Of a stretch of 64,000 nucleotides of DNA, positions 37,760 to 46,176 are shown in pieces (position 1 is the first letter of the stretch; each line of letters begins with the position of its first letter). Under the pieces are notes generated by a model, which was given only the letters and a program-made list of their open reading frames with translations, did not search any database and had not been told where the DNA came from. The stretch lies in NCBI RefSeq assembly GCF_024218795.1, contig NZ_CP100400.1, positions 2,170,001 to 2,234,000 on the forward strand, written 5' to 3'. Made by a program: the position numbers and the translations under genes. Origin of the DNA: Halorussus aquaticus. Its GTDB lineage: Archaea; Halobacteriota; Halobacteria; Halobacteriales; Haladaptataceae.

Positions 37760-39070
37760 ATGACACAGTGGATCGGTCGGACGTTCACCAGCGACGCCGG
37801 ATGGAATCACTTGGAAGACCTCGTGGACATCGGCGACCGCATGGCCGGAAGTGACGGCGAGCGAGAGGCGGCCGAGTCCACTCGGGACGCCCTCGAACGC
37901 GTCGGCGCGCGCGACGCCCGAATCGAGGAGTTCGACGTGCAGGGCTGGACTCGCGGCGACAGCGAGATTCGGGCGGGCGACGGCGTCCAGTCGTCCATCG
38001 CGCTCCCGCGAAGCCCCGACGCGACCGCGGCGGGCGAACTCGTGGACCTCGGCTACGGCCTGCCCGAGGACTTCGAGGAGACCGACATCGAGGGGAAGGT
38101 CGTGATGGCCGCCTCGAACGTCCCCGACTACTACGACCGGTTCATCCACCGACGCGAGAAGTACTACTACGCCGTCGAAGGGGGCGCGGCCGCGTTCGTC
38201 TTCCGGAATCACGTCGAAGGCTGTCTCCCCCCGACCGGAAGCGTCGGAACCGGCGAGGACCCCATCGGCGACGTCCCGGCGGTGGGCGTCTCGAAGGAGG
38301 TCGGGTCCCGACTCTCGCGGCGCTGGGAGGGCGAGGAGGTCGAGGTGGCCGTGGACGCTGACATCTACGACGCGACGAGTCAGAACGTCCACGCCGAACT
38401 CGGTCCCGACACCGACGAGGAGGTCCTCGTCACCAGCCACGTGGACGCCCACGACATCGCAGAGGGGGCCGCCGACAACGGTGCCGGAACCGCGATGGTC
38501 GTCGAGATGGCCCGCGCGCTCGCGGATCGCGAGGACGAACTCGACACGAGGGTGCACTTCGTCGCCTACGGTGCCGAGGAGGTCGGTCTCGTCGGGTCGA
38601 ACGTCGACGCCGAGAACCGCGACCTCGACTCCGTCGCGGCCATCGTCAACAACGACGGCGTGGTCCGCGGGCGCACGCTCTCGTTCTACACCCACGGGTT
38701 CGACGCGCTCGCGTCCGCGGCCGAGGAAGTCGGCGACGACCTCGGCCACCCCGTGAAGACGATTCCCGAGCAGGGTCCCCACAGCGACCACTGGCCCTAC
38801 GTCGAGTGGGGCGTCCCCGGCTACCACGTCATGAGCGAGACCGGCGACGAGGGCCGCGGGTGGGGCCACACCTACGCCGACACGCTCGACAAACTCGAAG
38901 TCCGGGACCTCCGCGAGCAGGCGATTCTGCTGACCGAACTGACTGTTCGTCTCGCTGGCGAGGACTTCGAAGTCGAACGCAAGGACCCCGAGGAGATAGC
39001 CGCGGCGCTCGAAGCCGAGGATCAGGCCGAGGGCATGAAGATTATCGGCGACTGGCCCTACGACGAGTAG
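37760..39070 (+). CDS. M28 family metallopeptidase (aminopeptidase)
   Basis: 436 aa, a two-zinc aminopeptidase with an inserted PA-like domain (about residues 95-180, GGAAAFVFRNHVEGC). Metal and catalytic residues are visible: TSHVDAHDIAEGAADNGAGT, the catalytic YGAEEVGLVGS, NNDGVVRGR and the final His in GHTYADTLDKLE. No signal peptide; it probably acts in the cytoplasm. ATG at 37760 gives the natural N-terminus MTQWIGRTF. It is divergent from the E1-alpha gene. Confidence 0.92.
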   Translation: MTQWIGRTFTSDAGWNHLEDLVDIGDRMAGSDGEREAAESTRDALERVGARDARIEEFDVQGWTRGDSEIRAGDGVQSSIALPRSPDATAAGELVDLGYGLPEDFEETDIEGKVVMAASNVPDYYDRFIHRREKYYYAVEGGAAAFVFRNHVEGCLPPTGSVGTGEDPIGDVPAVGVSKEVGSRLSRRWEGEEVEVAVDADIYDATSQNVHAELGPDTDEEVLVTSHVDAHDIAEGAADNGAGTAMVVEMARALADREDELDTRVHFVAYGAEEVGLVGSNVDAENRDLDSVAAIVNNDGVVRGRTLSFYTHGFDALASAAEEVGDDLGHPVKTIPEQGPHSDHWPYVEWGVPGYHVMSETGDEGRGWGHTYADTLDKLEVRDLREQAILLTELTVRLAGEDFEVERKDPEEIAAALEAEDQAEGMKIIGDWPYDE

Positions 39071-39296
39071 GCCGAGTCGAACTCCGGTTTCCGTTCGGAC
39101 GGGGTCCGACCAGCGTGTGACCAAACGACCGCGTGGAGGCAGCGTTTCGGGGCCGACACTACTTCTCCGCGACCACTACCGCACCTTCGAGACTCCGTCT
39201 ACCGCACTCCGGTCGGCCGACTCCGTACCCTTTTCACGGATGGCGCTCCAAGGGCAGTCCGATGGGTAGCGCGAACGTCGAGGGGGTCGGAAGCGT

Positions 39297-40127
39297 ATGA
39301 CGCTCGGAATCGTGGGCGAGAGTGCGGTCGCGGACTGGATTCGCGACGCCGCCGAGACCGAGACCGACGTGGCCCACGCGTCGGCGAGCGCGGTCGTCGC
39401 GGCCGACCCCGAGTCGGTCGTCGCGGTCGGCGAGTCGGCCCTGCTCGCGCTCGGCCGCGAAGGTCTGGACGCGCCGGTCCTCCCCGTGGACGCCGGTCCC
39501 GGCTACGGCGGCGTCTCGCTCGACGCGAGCGAGTCCGGCCCCACCGGCGACGATTCGGACTCCACGGACACCCCGACCTCGACGGACGACTCGACCCCGA
39601 CGAAAGCCGAACGAGAGCGACTGTCGAGCGCGCTCGACGCTCTGCTCGCGCGAGAGTTCGACACCGACTCGCGGACGCTCCTCGCGGTCACGGTCGACGG
39701 CGAGCGCGTCGGTCCCGCGTTGGCGGACGTGATGCTGATCACCGCCGAACCCGCGCGCATCTCCGAGTACGCCGTCCGCTCTCGCGGCGAGCGGGTGGCC
39801 CGATTCCGCGCGGACGGCGTGGTCGTCTCGACGCCGACAGGAAGTCTCGGGTACGGGCGGAACGCGGGCGGTCCCCTGCTCGAACCCGGGTCGGGCGTCG
39901 TCGGCGTCGTCCCGGTCGCCCCGTTCGCCGTGAACGTGGACCACTGGGTGCTGTCGGCCGACCGGCCGGTGACGCTGACGGTCGAACGCGACGAGGGCGA
40001 GGTCTCGCTGCTGCTCGACGACCGAACGGTCCGGCGCGTCTCGCCGCATACGGCTGTCGAAGTGGTCGAGGACGGGTCGCTCGACGTCGTCCGGGTGACC
40101 GAGAGTCGGCCGTTCTTCGAGCGGTAG
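39297..40127 (+). CDS. NAD kinase-like protein lacking the catalytic GGDGT motif
   Basis: 276 aa. The C-terminal half is a clear NAD-kinase domain: DGVVVSTPTGSLGYGRNAGGPL, then VVPVAPFAVN and SLLLDD. The N-terminal phosphate-binding motif GGDGT, expected near residue 42, is replaced by AVGESALLALG, and the catalytic Asp is missing. A low-complexity insert rich in Asp, Ser and Thr (residues about 78-105) follows. So it is probably not a normal NAD kinase; a regulatory or other sugar/nucleotide role is possible. Confidence 0.82.
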   Translation: MTLGIVGESAVADWIRDAAETETDVAHASASAVVAADPESVVAVGESALLALGREGLDAPVLPVDAGPGYGGVSLDASESGPTGDDSDSTDTPTSTDDSTPTKAERERLSSALDALLAREFDTDSRTLLAVTVDGERVGPALADVMLITAEPARISEYAVRSRGERVARFRADGVVVSTPTGSLGYGRNAGGPLLEPGSGVVGVVPVAPFAVNVDHWVLSADRPVTLTVERDEGEVSLLLDDRTVRRVSPHTAVEVVEDGSLDVVRVTESRPFFER

Positions 40128-40222
40128 AAGGCGCGCCGCGGGCGAACGAGACGTTGGTTACGGAACGCGACCGACGGACTCGGAAATCAAGGTTTAATAC
40201 GCCGCCTTCCCGATTATCGGGT

Positions 40223-40663
40223 ATGGAACCGCTGTCACTGCTCGGACCGATCGACGCGCTCTTCGCGGACGTCATCGAGTACGTGGTGTTCGCCCTCGTG
40301 TTGGTCAACATGGGCACGCGCTGGTGGGCGTACCGCGACTACCGAAAGCAAGCACGGAGCGACGAGTACGACGAGGAACTCGACCGTAACGTGCTCCACG
40401 AGGTGTCGAACGTCGTCCTCGTCCTCGGGTCGTTCTACCTGCTCACGCTCCACCACCACGCCGGTATCGTCCTCTCGACGCTCGTCCTCGGACTGTTCCT
40501 CACGGACTTCTTCGAGTTCGAGGCCAAGGAGGTCGAACTCCGGCAGGACGAGAGGCTCTCCAGTCCCAAAGGCTCGATGACCGCCTCGTTCGTGGTGTTC
40601 CTCTACGCGGGCTACATCAGCCTGTTCTATATCATCGAACCGCTCTGGAACTCCGTCGTCTGA
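40223..40663 (+). CDS. Multi-helix membrane protein, function unknown
   Basis: 146 aa with four hydrophobic helices (about residues 16-32, 64-80, 83-97 and 122-142). The central NVLHEVSNVVLVLGSFYLLT and LHHHAG segment holds a cluster of His at the membrane edge. ATG at 40223 follows the downstream part of an upstream frame that is otherwise uninformative. Its place near the bc operon suggests a respiratory link but nothing in the sequence proves it. Confidence 0.78.
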   Translation: MEPLSLLGPIDALFADVIEYVVFALVLVNMGTRWWAYRDYRKQARSDEYDEELDRNVLHEVSNVVLVLGSFYLLTLHHHAGIVLSTLVLGLFLTDFFEFEAKEVELRQDERLSSPKGSMTASFVVFLYAGYISLFYIIEPLWNSVV

Positions 40664-41051
40664 CTGACGCCACCACTTTCTCGCGTCGTCTCTCCGGTTC
40701 GGAGTGACATCGCCGTTCGCGGCGCTCGTAACGATAGAGCGGATAGTGACCTCGTGTCCGCCTCGGTGTGTTACGTTCGTCGGCGAGGGCGTAGACCGCC
40801 ACTCGTGAGAGACGTCTACGCGCCCGCCGACCACGCTGGCACACCGAGTCGGACGAGGCGTGGATTCCGGAACGATGCGAGCAGGAGCGACTGTATGCGA
40901 GTTCGAGCGGCCCACTGGAGGCTCGGCCCGTCGTCGGACGTGGTGGCCACGCTATCGCTCACGAGGTCAGTTCGCGGACTGAGCGGGGAGACGGACGAGC
41001 GAGCGCCGTCGCTCGGACGCTAGCGTCGAAAGGAAGCGGCGACTGTCGGTT
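40664..41051. other. 388-bp gap between convergent genes; contains an 8-bp-arm hairpin
   Basis: No convincing reading frame: all frames here are short or antisense and no tRNA-like or CRISPR pattern is seen. The only structure I find is GCGTAGAC (40789-40796) and GTCTACGC (40814-40821), a hairpin with 17-base loop. It may hold a terminator, a small RNA, or degraded sequence. Confidence 0.45.
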
Positions 41052-41306
41052 CTACGCGGACGATTTCCGAAGTTGTTCGACGACCGGGAGGACGACCCAG
41101 AACGTCAGGACGCCGACGACGACGAACCAGAACATCACTTCCCGGAGCATGATGGCGGCCTGTCCGTACGCGTCGAGGTTACCGGGAATCTCGCCGACGA
41201 GTTGCGCCTCCTCGAAGCCCGGCGTGGTGAACCATCCCGACAGTACCATCCAGATGAGACCGCCACCCGTCAGGATACCGAATCCCTTTGCGAATTCGTC
41301 AGCCAT
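41052..41306 (-). CDS. Small membrane protein, last gene of the bc-complex operon
   Basis: 84 aa with two hydrophobic helices (GILTGGGLIWMVLSGWF about residues 9-25, and EVMFWFVVVGVLTFWVVLPV about 56-75). It overlaps the preceding small protein gene by 8 bp. Proteins of this size next to cytochrome b genes in haloarchaea are uncharacterised and may be accessory subunits of the complex; the link is positional. Confidence 0.8.
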   Translation of the reverse strand: MADEFAKGFGILTGGGLIWMVLSGWFTTPGFEEAQLVGEIPGNLDAYGQAAIMLREVMFWFVVVGVLTFWVVLPVVEQLRKSSA

Positions 41307-41619
41307 TGTTCGATTGTTCGTCGGCGTCGTCTTTAGGTTTTCCCATTCCCTCGGCGCGGAACCGTGTCGCGAAGGCGTATATCGTCGCGCCCCCGGCGAT
41401 CATCGCCACGCCGAGGATGGCGAGGGGCAGGTCTATCTCCGAGAGGGAGAGTTCCGCGCGCTGGGTCGCCGTGTCGAGCACGATGAACCCGCCGACGACG
41501 AACGCCACCGCGAACATCGTCGAGAACACGGTGACGACCTTGTACAGTCGGAGCGGCACCTCTACTTCGCGAGCGCCAGACTCCCCACCGGCGTCGGTGT
41601 CGTTAGTGCGTGAATCCAT
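41299..41619 (-). CDS. Small membrane protein of the bc-complex operon
   Basis: 106 aa with a charged N-terminus and two helices (about residues 30-50, FSTMFAVAFVVGGFIVLDT; 66-86, PLAILGVAMIAGGATIYAFA), ending in a Lys/Asp-rich tail. ATG at 41619 is 19 bp after the cytochrome b C-half gene. It overlaps the next gene start. No cofactor ligands are present, so any subunit role is structural at best. Confidence 0.8.
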   Translation of the reverse strand: MDSRTNDTDAGGESGAREVEVPLRLYKVVTVFSTMFAVAFVVGGFIVLDTATQRAELSLSEIDLPLAILGVAMIAGGATIYAFATRFRAEGMGKPKDDADEQSNNG

Positions 41620-41638
41620 GAAAAGAGAACCCTCGACG

Positions 41639-42418
41639 TTACTTCGGCGGTCGGAGCCGATAGTACCGCCGGTTGAGGTCGAACATGTACCCCTCGCGCA
41701 TCGACCGCAGGACGGCGTACGTGATGGTCCCGACGACGATGGGCAGGAGGAACGCGAGGTCGAACAGCAGGTGCGAGTCGATGGGGATGAGGTTCTTGAT
41801 GGACACCGCGCTGATGGTCCACGCGAACGTGAACCCGGCCATCCCGACTGCAGCCCAGAACGGCTGCTCGACGGGACGCCGCGCACTCCCCTTGTTCAGG
41901 AACGGCACCATGGCGATGAACCCGACCACGATGATGTTGGCGATGACGCCGTACGTCCGGTCGGCCGTCAGCTTCTGGCCGCCCAGAATCGCCAGTTCGG
42001 GGTTGAGCGGACCGAGCTTCAGCAGGCCGAACGACCAGTAGAGGTACCAGTCGGGCAGGATGACGGCCGGGGTCGAACTCGGGTCGGCGGGTGCCCCGAG
42101 GTGGGGCGGGAGCGTCGCCGCCAGGAAGATGATCATCCCGACGAAGAAACTCGTCAGCGAGAGGTTTCGGATCATCTCGTGGGGCCACACCGGGAACGCC
42201 AGCACGTCGCGCTCGACGTAACTGGACTCCTGTCGGAGGTCCTGGTCCTCGCGGCGTGCGCGCTCGAAGTACTCGTACGTCAACCGCGAGAGACCCTCGG
42301 TGCGTTGCTTGCGCTCGCTCCACGTCGGGGTCTCGTCGTCCGGTGGGACGATGCCCGTTCCGCCGCCGTCGGTCTGTGCTTCTCCGCTGCCGTCGGTTTT
42401 TGCTTGTTCGTCAGACAT
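41639..42418 (-). CDS. petD: Cytochrome bc complex, cytochrome b C-terminal half (subunit IV-like)
   Basis: 259 aa. After an acidic N-terminal extension of about 75 residues, three to four helices carry the quinol-site motif LPDWYLYWSFGLLK (PDWY in place of PEWY) and LGPLNPELAILGG. This is the split form of cytochrome b seen in b6f-type complexes. It starts 3 bp after the petB stop. The long acidic extension is a haloarchaeal feature. Confidence 0.9.
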   Translation of the reverse strand: MSDEQAKTDGSGEAQTDGGGTGIVPPDDETPTWSERKQRTEGLSRLTYEYFERARREDQDLRQESSYVERDVLAFPVWPHEMIRNLSLTSFFVGMIIFLAATLPPHLGAPADPSSTPAVILPDWYLYWSFGLLKLGPLNPELAILGGQKLTADRTYGVIANIIVVGFIAMVPFLNKGSARRPVEQPFWAAVGMAGFTFAWTISAVSIKNLIPIDSHLLFDLAFLLPIVVGTITYAVLRSMREGYMFDLNRRYYRLRPPK

Positions 42419-42421
42419 GGT

Positions 42422-43225
42422 TTAGTGGGGTTCCGCGATGCCCTGAATCCACACGATGGCGATGTGGACAGCGATGAGCGTCGTGACGACGAACGGGAGC
42501 AGGAACACGTGCATGATGTACATGCGCTGGAGCGTCGCCGCTCCCGGGCTGAACCCGCCGAACACCAACTGTGCGACCCACTCGCCGATGAGCGGTATCG
42601 AGAGGCTCATCTCGACGCCGATCTGACTGGCCCAGAACGCTAGCTGGTCCCAGGTGAGCAGGTATCCGGAGTAACCGAACACCATCGTCAGACTAATGAG
42701 GATGATACCGAGTATCCAGTTCAGTTCGCGGGGTTCCTTGTACGCTCCGGTGAAGTACACGCGGAGCATGTGGAGGAACACCGCCGCCACCATGACCTGC
42801 GCGGCCCATCGGTGGATGGACCGCAGCATGAACCCGAAGTTCAGTTCGGTCATGATGAACGCGATCTGGTTGTACGCTAACGACGCTTCGCCCGTCGCCG
42901 AAACCGTCCCCGGTGCGTAGTAGAACCCGAGTAACGCGCCACTCAGTGCCGCGACCACGTAGGCGATGGTCGAGAAGCTACCGAGCGCGTACAGCGGGTA
43001 CCAGTACCAGAACTTGTTGTCGAGGTTGTACTGCTCGGTGTGGCTCTTCGGCATCTGCATGTTGACCCTGTAGTAGAGGGTCTCCAGTATCTCGAGGTAG
43101 TCGACGATGCGGAAGCGCTTGTCCATCCAGATGAGCGCCGTCAGGAACGTCGTCTCTACCGGCGTGAGTTCCTTCTTCTGCATCCACTCGCCGTGGTCGT
43201 ATTCGTCTTTGCGTTCGATACTCAT
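42422..43225 (-). CDS. petB: Cytochrome bc complex, cytochrome b N-terminal half
   Basis: 267 aa with four helices holding two hemes. The ligand pairs are His138/His152 (SIHRWAAQVMVAAVFLHML) and His239/His254. There are 13 residues between the first pair and 14 between the second, which is b6-type rather than mitochondrial bc1-type spacing. It is followed directly by the separate C-terminal half, also as in b6f complexes. The Rieske gene precedes it by 3 bp. It oxidises menaquinol, the haloarchaeal quinone. Confidence 0.93.
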   Translation of the reverse strand: MSIERKDEYDHGEWMQKKELTPVETTFLTALIWMDKRFRIVDYLEILETLYYRVNMQMPKSHTEQYNLDNKFWYWYPLYALGSFSTIAYVVAALSGALLGFYYAPGTVSATGEASLAYNQIAFIMTELNFGFMLRSIHRWAAQVMVAAVFLHMLRVYFTGAYKEPRELNWILGIILISLTMVFGYSGYLLTWDQLAFWASQIGVEMSLSIPLIGEWVAQLVFGGFSPGAATLQRMYIMHVFLLPFVVTTLIAVHIAIVWIQGIAEPH

Positions 43226-43228
43226 TGA

Positions 43229-44077
43229 TTATTCCTCCGGGCGCGGGAGCGCGACGAACGATTTCTTGACGATGTTGAACGGGTCGTACACCGACTGGTG
43301 GCACTGACAGTATATCTTGTCCTGTGCGCTCGCCACCGCCGACCCCGCCAACCCCTTGAACGACGGCACGCAACAAAAGTGCGTGCATTTGTTCAGGTTG
43401 GCGATAAATCCTTTCGACGTGCTGGCCGAGAGCCACTCGTCGTTCTGGGCCATCTTCTCGATGCGCTTGCTCCGGATGACCTGAATCGGCATCGTGCCGC
43501 TCGGCGGAACGTCCTGCGAGCGCCACGACCCCTGCGCGGGCTTCCCGAGACCGCTCTGGCCGATGCCGTTGCCCCAAGTCTCGTAGTCGCTGAAGTCGTC
43601 GACGTGCATCTTGTCGCCTTCGCTCACCGCGTCGTTCTGCCACTCGAACTTGGAGTTACCGCTGTAGCGGAAGTAGTTGTCTTGGTCGGCCTTGGGTTGG
43701 ACGCCGGGGTAGGTCTGGACCCCGCAGTACTGGAACCACTCGCTGGAGTAGGTGACGCCGCCCAGTTCCATCTCGGCGACCGTTATCTCGCGGCCCTGCT
43801 GGGTCTTGGTCTTCACTTCGGGCCAGATGCCCTTGAGATACCCTTCCGAGTCCACTTCGACCGGAATCTGAGGCATGCCGCGGGGAGCGGGACCGGCCGT
43901 GTTCTCCATCGCCATGAACTGTCGGATGCCACCGCCGGCACCGCTCGGTGCGGTGGCCGAGTTGATACCTGCCGCCGTCGCGGTACCGACTCCGGCGAGC
44001 GATGCGCTGCCGACGACGCCCTTGACGAAGCGTCGGCGACCTGTGCTTTCCGGATACTTGTCGTCTTCTTCTGGCAT
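43229..44077 (-). CDS. petA: Rieske iron-sulfur protein of the bc complex
   Basis: 282 aa with Tat motif GRRRFVKG (about residue 13) and an uncleaved-type signal anchor. The Rieske cluster ligands are complete: Cys231 and His233 in KCTHFCC, Cys257 and His260 in YCQCH, with disulfide partners Cys236 and Cys259. The domain between the anchor and the cluster boxes is longer than in bacterial homologues and the spacing between boxes is 20 residues. ATG at 44077 is used; an upstream start would add 16 residues before the Tat motif. Confidence 0.93.
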   Translation of the reverse strand: MPEEDDKYPESTGRRRFVKGVVGSASLAGVGTATAAGINSATAPSGAGGGIRQFMAMENTAGPAPRGMPQIPVEVDSEGYLKGIWPEVKTKTQQGREITVAEMELGGVTYSSEWFQYCGVQTYPGVQPKADQDNYFRYSGNSKFEWQNDAVSEGDKMHVDDFSDYETWGNGIGQSGLGKPAQGSWRSQDVPPSGTMPIQVIRSKRIEKMAQNDEWLSASTSKGFIANLNKCTHFCCVPSFKGLAGSAVASAQDKIYCQCHQSVYDPFNIVKKSFVALPRPEE

Positions 44078-44079
44078 AG

Positions 44080-44466
44080 TTATCGTTTGTAGTACGGGTA
44101 GACTGCCTGCTTGAACTGGTCCCACGCGTTACCGAGGGTCTCGGTACCGTATTGCTGGTCTTCGCGGATGTAGAGGTCCTCCCACTTGCGACGACGCTTC
44201 TTGACGATCATCACGTCGGGCAGGAACTCCTTGCGATACAACAGGAGGATGAACGCGAGGTCGATGAATATGACCGCGAGGACGAACCCGAGGTACATGT
44301 TACCGATCTCGTTGTACCCCCAACCGCTCACCAGTCCGTAGGTGAAGAGTCCGACGAACACGACCTCGACCACCGTCAGGAGGACGATGGCGATGGCCGC
44401 GGCCGTACTCTCGCGGGCGGGTTCGTAGCGGTGAATGTCGCCGTACGTTGAGCCTGTGGATGACAT
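44080..44466 (-). CDS. Two-helix protein of the bc-complex operon
   Basis: 128 aa with two membrane helices (about residues 22-45 and 57-77), then a highly basic cytoplasmic loop (KKRRRKWEDLYIREDQQYG) ending KQAVYPYYKR. It lies between the halocyanin and Rieske genes with gaps of only 2 bp, so it is surely part of the same transcript. No cofactor motif is present. It may be an accessory subunit linking the halocyanin to the complex; this is inference. Confidence 0.85.
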   Translation of the reverse strand: MSSTGSTYGDIHRYEPARESTAAAIAIVLLTVVEVVFVGLFTYGLVSGWGYNEIGNMYLGFVLAVIFIDLAFILLLYRKEFLPDVMIVKKRRRKWEDLYIREDQQYGTETLGNAWDQFKQAVYPYYKR

Positions 44467-44468
44467 GG

Positions 44469-45128
44469 TTATCTATTACCCCCACTCGCGTGCGGTGATT
44501 CGCCGTACTTCAGGAGGAAGAACGTGTAGACGAGCGAGACGGCCATCATCAGGAGGGTCGCCAGACCGACGAAGTGGGCCTGAAACGGCACGCCCATGTG
44601 TTCGGGGTTGGCCTCCGCCTGTCCACCGCCGCCACCGCCACCGCCGCCGCCCTCTTGGACGGTGATGGTACCGACCATCCCGGCGGTCTTGTGGGGCTGG
44701 CAGAAGTACTCGTAGGTACCGGTGGTCTCGAACGTGTGCGAGTACTCGTAGCCGGTGTTGTACGTCTTGCTCGCTCCACCGGGCGTCCCTTCCCAGCTCG
44801 ACCCTTCCGGTTGGCTCTCTGGGACGACGTTGTGGTTGTCCGACTCCCAGACCCACTTGATAGTGGTTCCGGGAGCGATGGTTATCTCGGCGGGCTCGAA
44901 CACTAGACTCCCGCCGGGACCGACTGTCACCTCTTTCGTCGGACCGCCACCGCCGGACGAACCTCCGCTCGTCGTCGTCCCGTTGGTGGCGGTCGTGGTC
45001 TCGTTTCCGGAGGCAGTGGCGTTGCCGGACGACGTGGTGGTCGTCTCCTGTGCTGCGGCGGCTGTTACGCCCGCCCCAGCGCCGCCCGCAACACCGGTTG
45101 CTGCCGTCAGAAAGTCCCGCCTCTTCAT
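44469..45128 (-). CDS. Halocyanin (membrane-anchored blue copper protein), first gene of the bc operon
   Basis: 219 aa. The N-terminal Tat motif MKRRDFLTAATG is followed by a Thr/Ser/Gly-rich linker, then a plastocyanin-like domain (about 65-158) with copper ligands His99, Cys143, His146 and Met151 (CQPHKTAGM). A Gly run leads to a C-terminal membrane helix (LATLLMMAVSLVYTFFLL). It probably carries electrons from the bc complex to the oxidase. The cupredoxin domain is nearly identical to that of the gene at 55119. It begins the seven-gene operon running to 41052; GCTTTAAGC at about 45155 may be its TATA. Confidence 0.92.
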   Translation of the reverse strand: MKRRDFLTAATGVAGGAGAGVTAAAAQETTTTSSGNATASGNETTTATNGTTTSGGSSGGGGPTKEVTVGPGGSLVFEPAEITIAPGTTIKWVWESDNHNVVPESQPEGSSWEGTPGGASKTYNTGYEYSHTFETTGTYEYFCQPHKTAGMVGTITVQEGGGGGGGGGGQAEANPEHMGVPFQAHFVGLATLLMMAVSLVYTFFLLKYGESPHASGGNR

Positions 45129-45213
45129 ACGGTAGAAAGTCAGGACAGGAATTGCTTAAAGCCACCGATGCCGCCGTAGCGGGGTTTCCGACGCCGACGC
45201 GCCGAGTACGGTC

Positions 45214-46110
45214 CTAATTCGCGCTGTCGGACGCCGAGGAAACGCCGGTTCCGGTCGCCCCGTCACCCTCCTCGTCGGGCGACGAGTCGCTGGTCTCGGC
45301 GTCGTCCGGGAGTCGCTCGCCCTCGTCGTCGAGGAGGAACTCGGGCCGTTCGTCGTCCTCTAACCCGACCGCGCGGAGGCGATTGCGGTACTCCTCGGCG
45401 CGGAACCGGTCGGAGAGTCGAGCGTTCGCCACCAGCAGGAAGACGAACACGCCGAAGAACAGGAACCCGAGCGCGGCCACGGCGGCCACGATGGGGAGTC
45501 CCACGACGATCCACGCCGCGAACAGCGCGACACCGGCGAGAACGTGGACGGCGGCGATAACCTGCATCAACTGGTTGCCGAGTTTCCCCGAGCCTTCGGG
45601 CACCTCTGCGGGGTCGGGAAGCACGTCTCCCTCCGGCGGTTCGGGAACCTCGTAGCTCTCCATCGACGCCAGCGCGACCGAGGGTTTCACGTCCCGGAGG
45701 ACCGTCCCGCTTCCCTCGACTGACCCGTCGGGGTAGACCACGGCGTACCCCTCGTCGGAGTACGCGAGCAGTTGGGGTTGGCCCTCGCGCTCGATGCGTT
45801 CGACCACGGCGAACACGTCGCGGTCGGCGACGCGACTGTTGAGGTCGTCCTCCACCCTGTCGAGGAGTTGCTCGCCGGTGATCCACGAGTCGTGATCGAA
45901 CGCGACCTGCCACTCCTCGTAGCTCATCTCGGCCATGTCTCGCGGGCCGAAGTCCTCGAAGTCGTACCTCTCCTCGACTTCCTCGGGGGTCGGACGGTCG
46001 CCGTCTTCGTCGGGCGAGGCGTCGGTCCGCGTCTCGGGGCTACCCTCACCCCGCGTCGCCGTCGCGTCCGCGGGTGATTCGCCCGCCGGGTCGTCCGAGG
46101 CGTCGGTCAT
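45214..46110 (-). CDS. Two-helix acidic membrane protein, function unknown
   Basis: 298 aa. Acidic low-complexity N-terminus (to about residue 45), a soluble domain (YDFEDFGPRDMAEMSYEEWQ onward), two adjacent helices (VIAAVHVLAGVALFAAWIVV and IVAAVAALGFLFFGVFVFLLV, about 185-235), and another acidic tail. It lies 85 bp upstream of the halocyanin gene in the same direction and could be the start of the same transcription unit. No enzyme motif is present. Confidence 0.8.
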   Translation of the reverse strand: MTDASDDPAGESPADATATRGEGSPETRTDASPDEDGDRPTPEEVEERYDFEDFGPRDMAEMSYEEWQVAFDHDSWITGEQLLDRVEDDLNSRVADRDVFAVVERIEREGQPQLLAYSDEGYAVVYPDGSVEGSGTVLRDVKPSVALASMESYEVPEPPEGDVLPDPAEVPEGSGKLGNQLMQVIAAVHVLAGVALFAAWIVVGLPIVAAVAALGFLFFGVFVFLLVANARLSDRFRAEEYRNRLRAVGLEDDERPEFLLDDEGERLPDDAETSDSSPDEEGDGATGTGVSSASDSAN

Positions 46111-46176
46111 TGTCCGAAACTCAGACCTGAAGCCGCATAAACACCCCGACGTTGCGTCGGACCCGGGATGCGGTGG

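Noticed and set aside
40235..40915. 226-codon minus frame over the 40.2-40.9 kb region
   Set aside because: It mostly shadows the membrane protein gene at 40223, and its remaining part has no protein-like composition.
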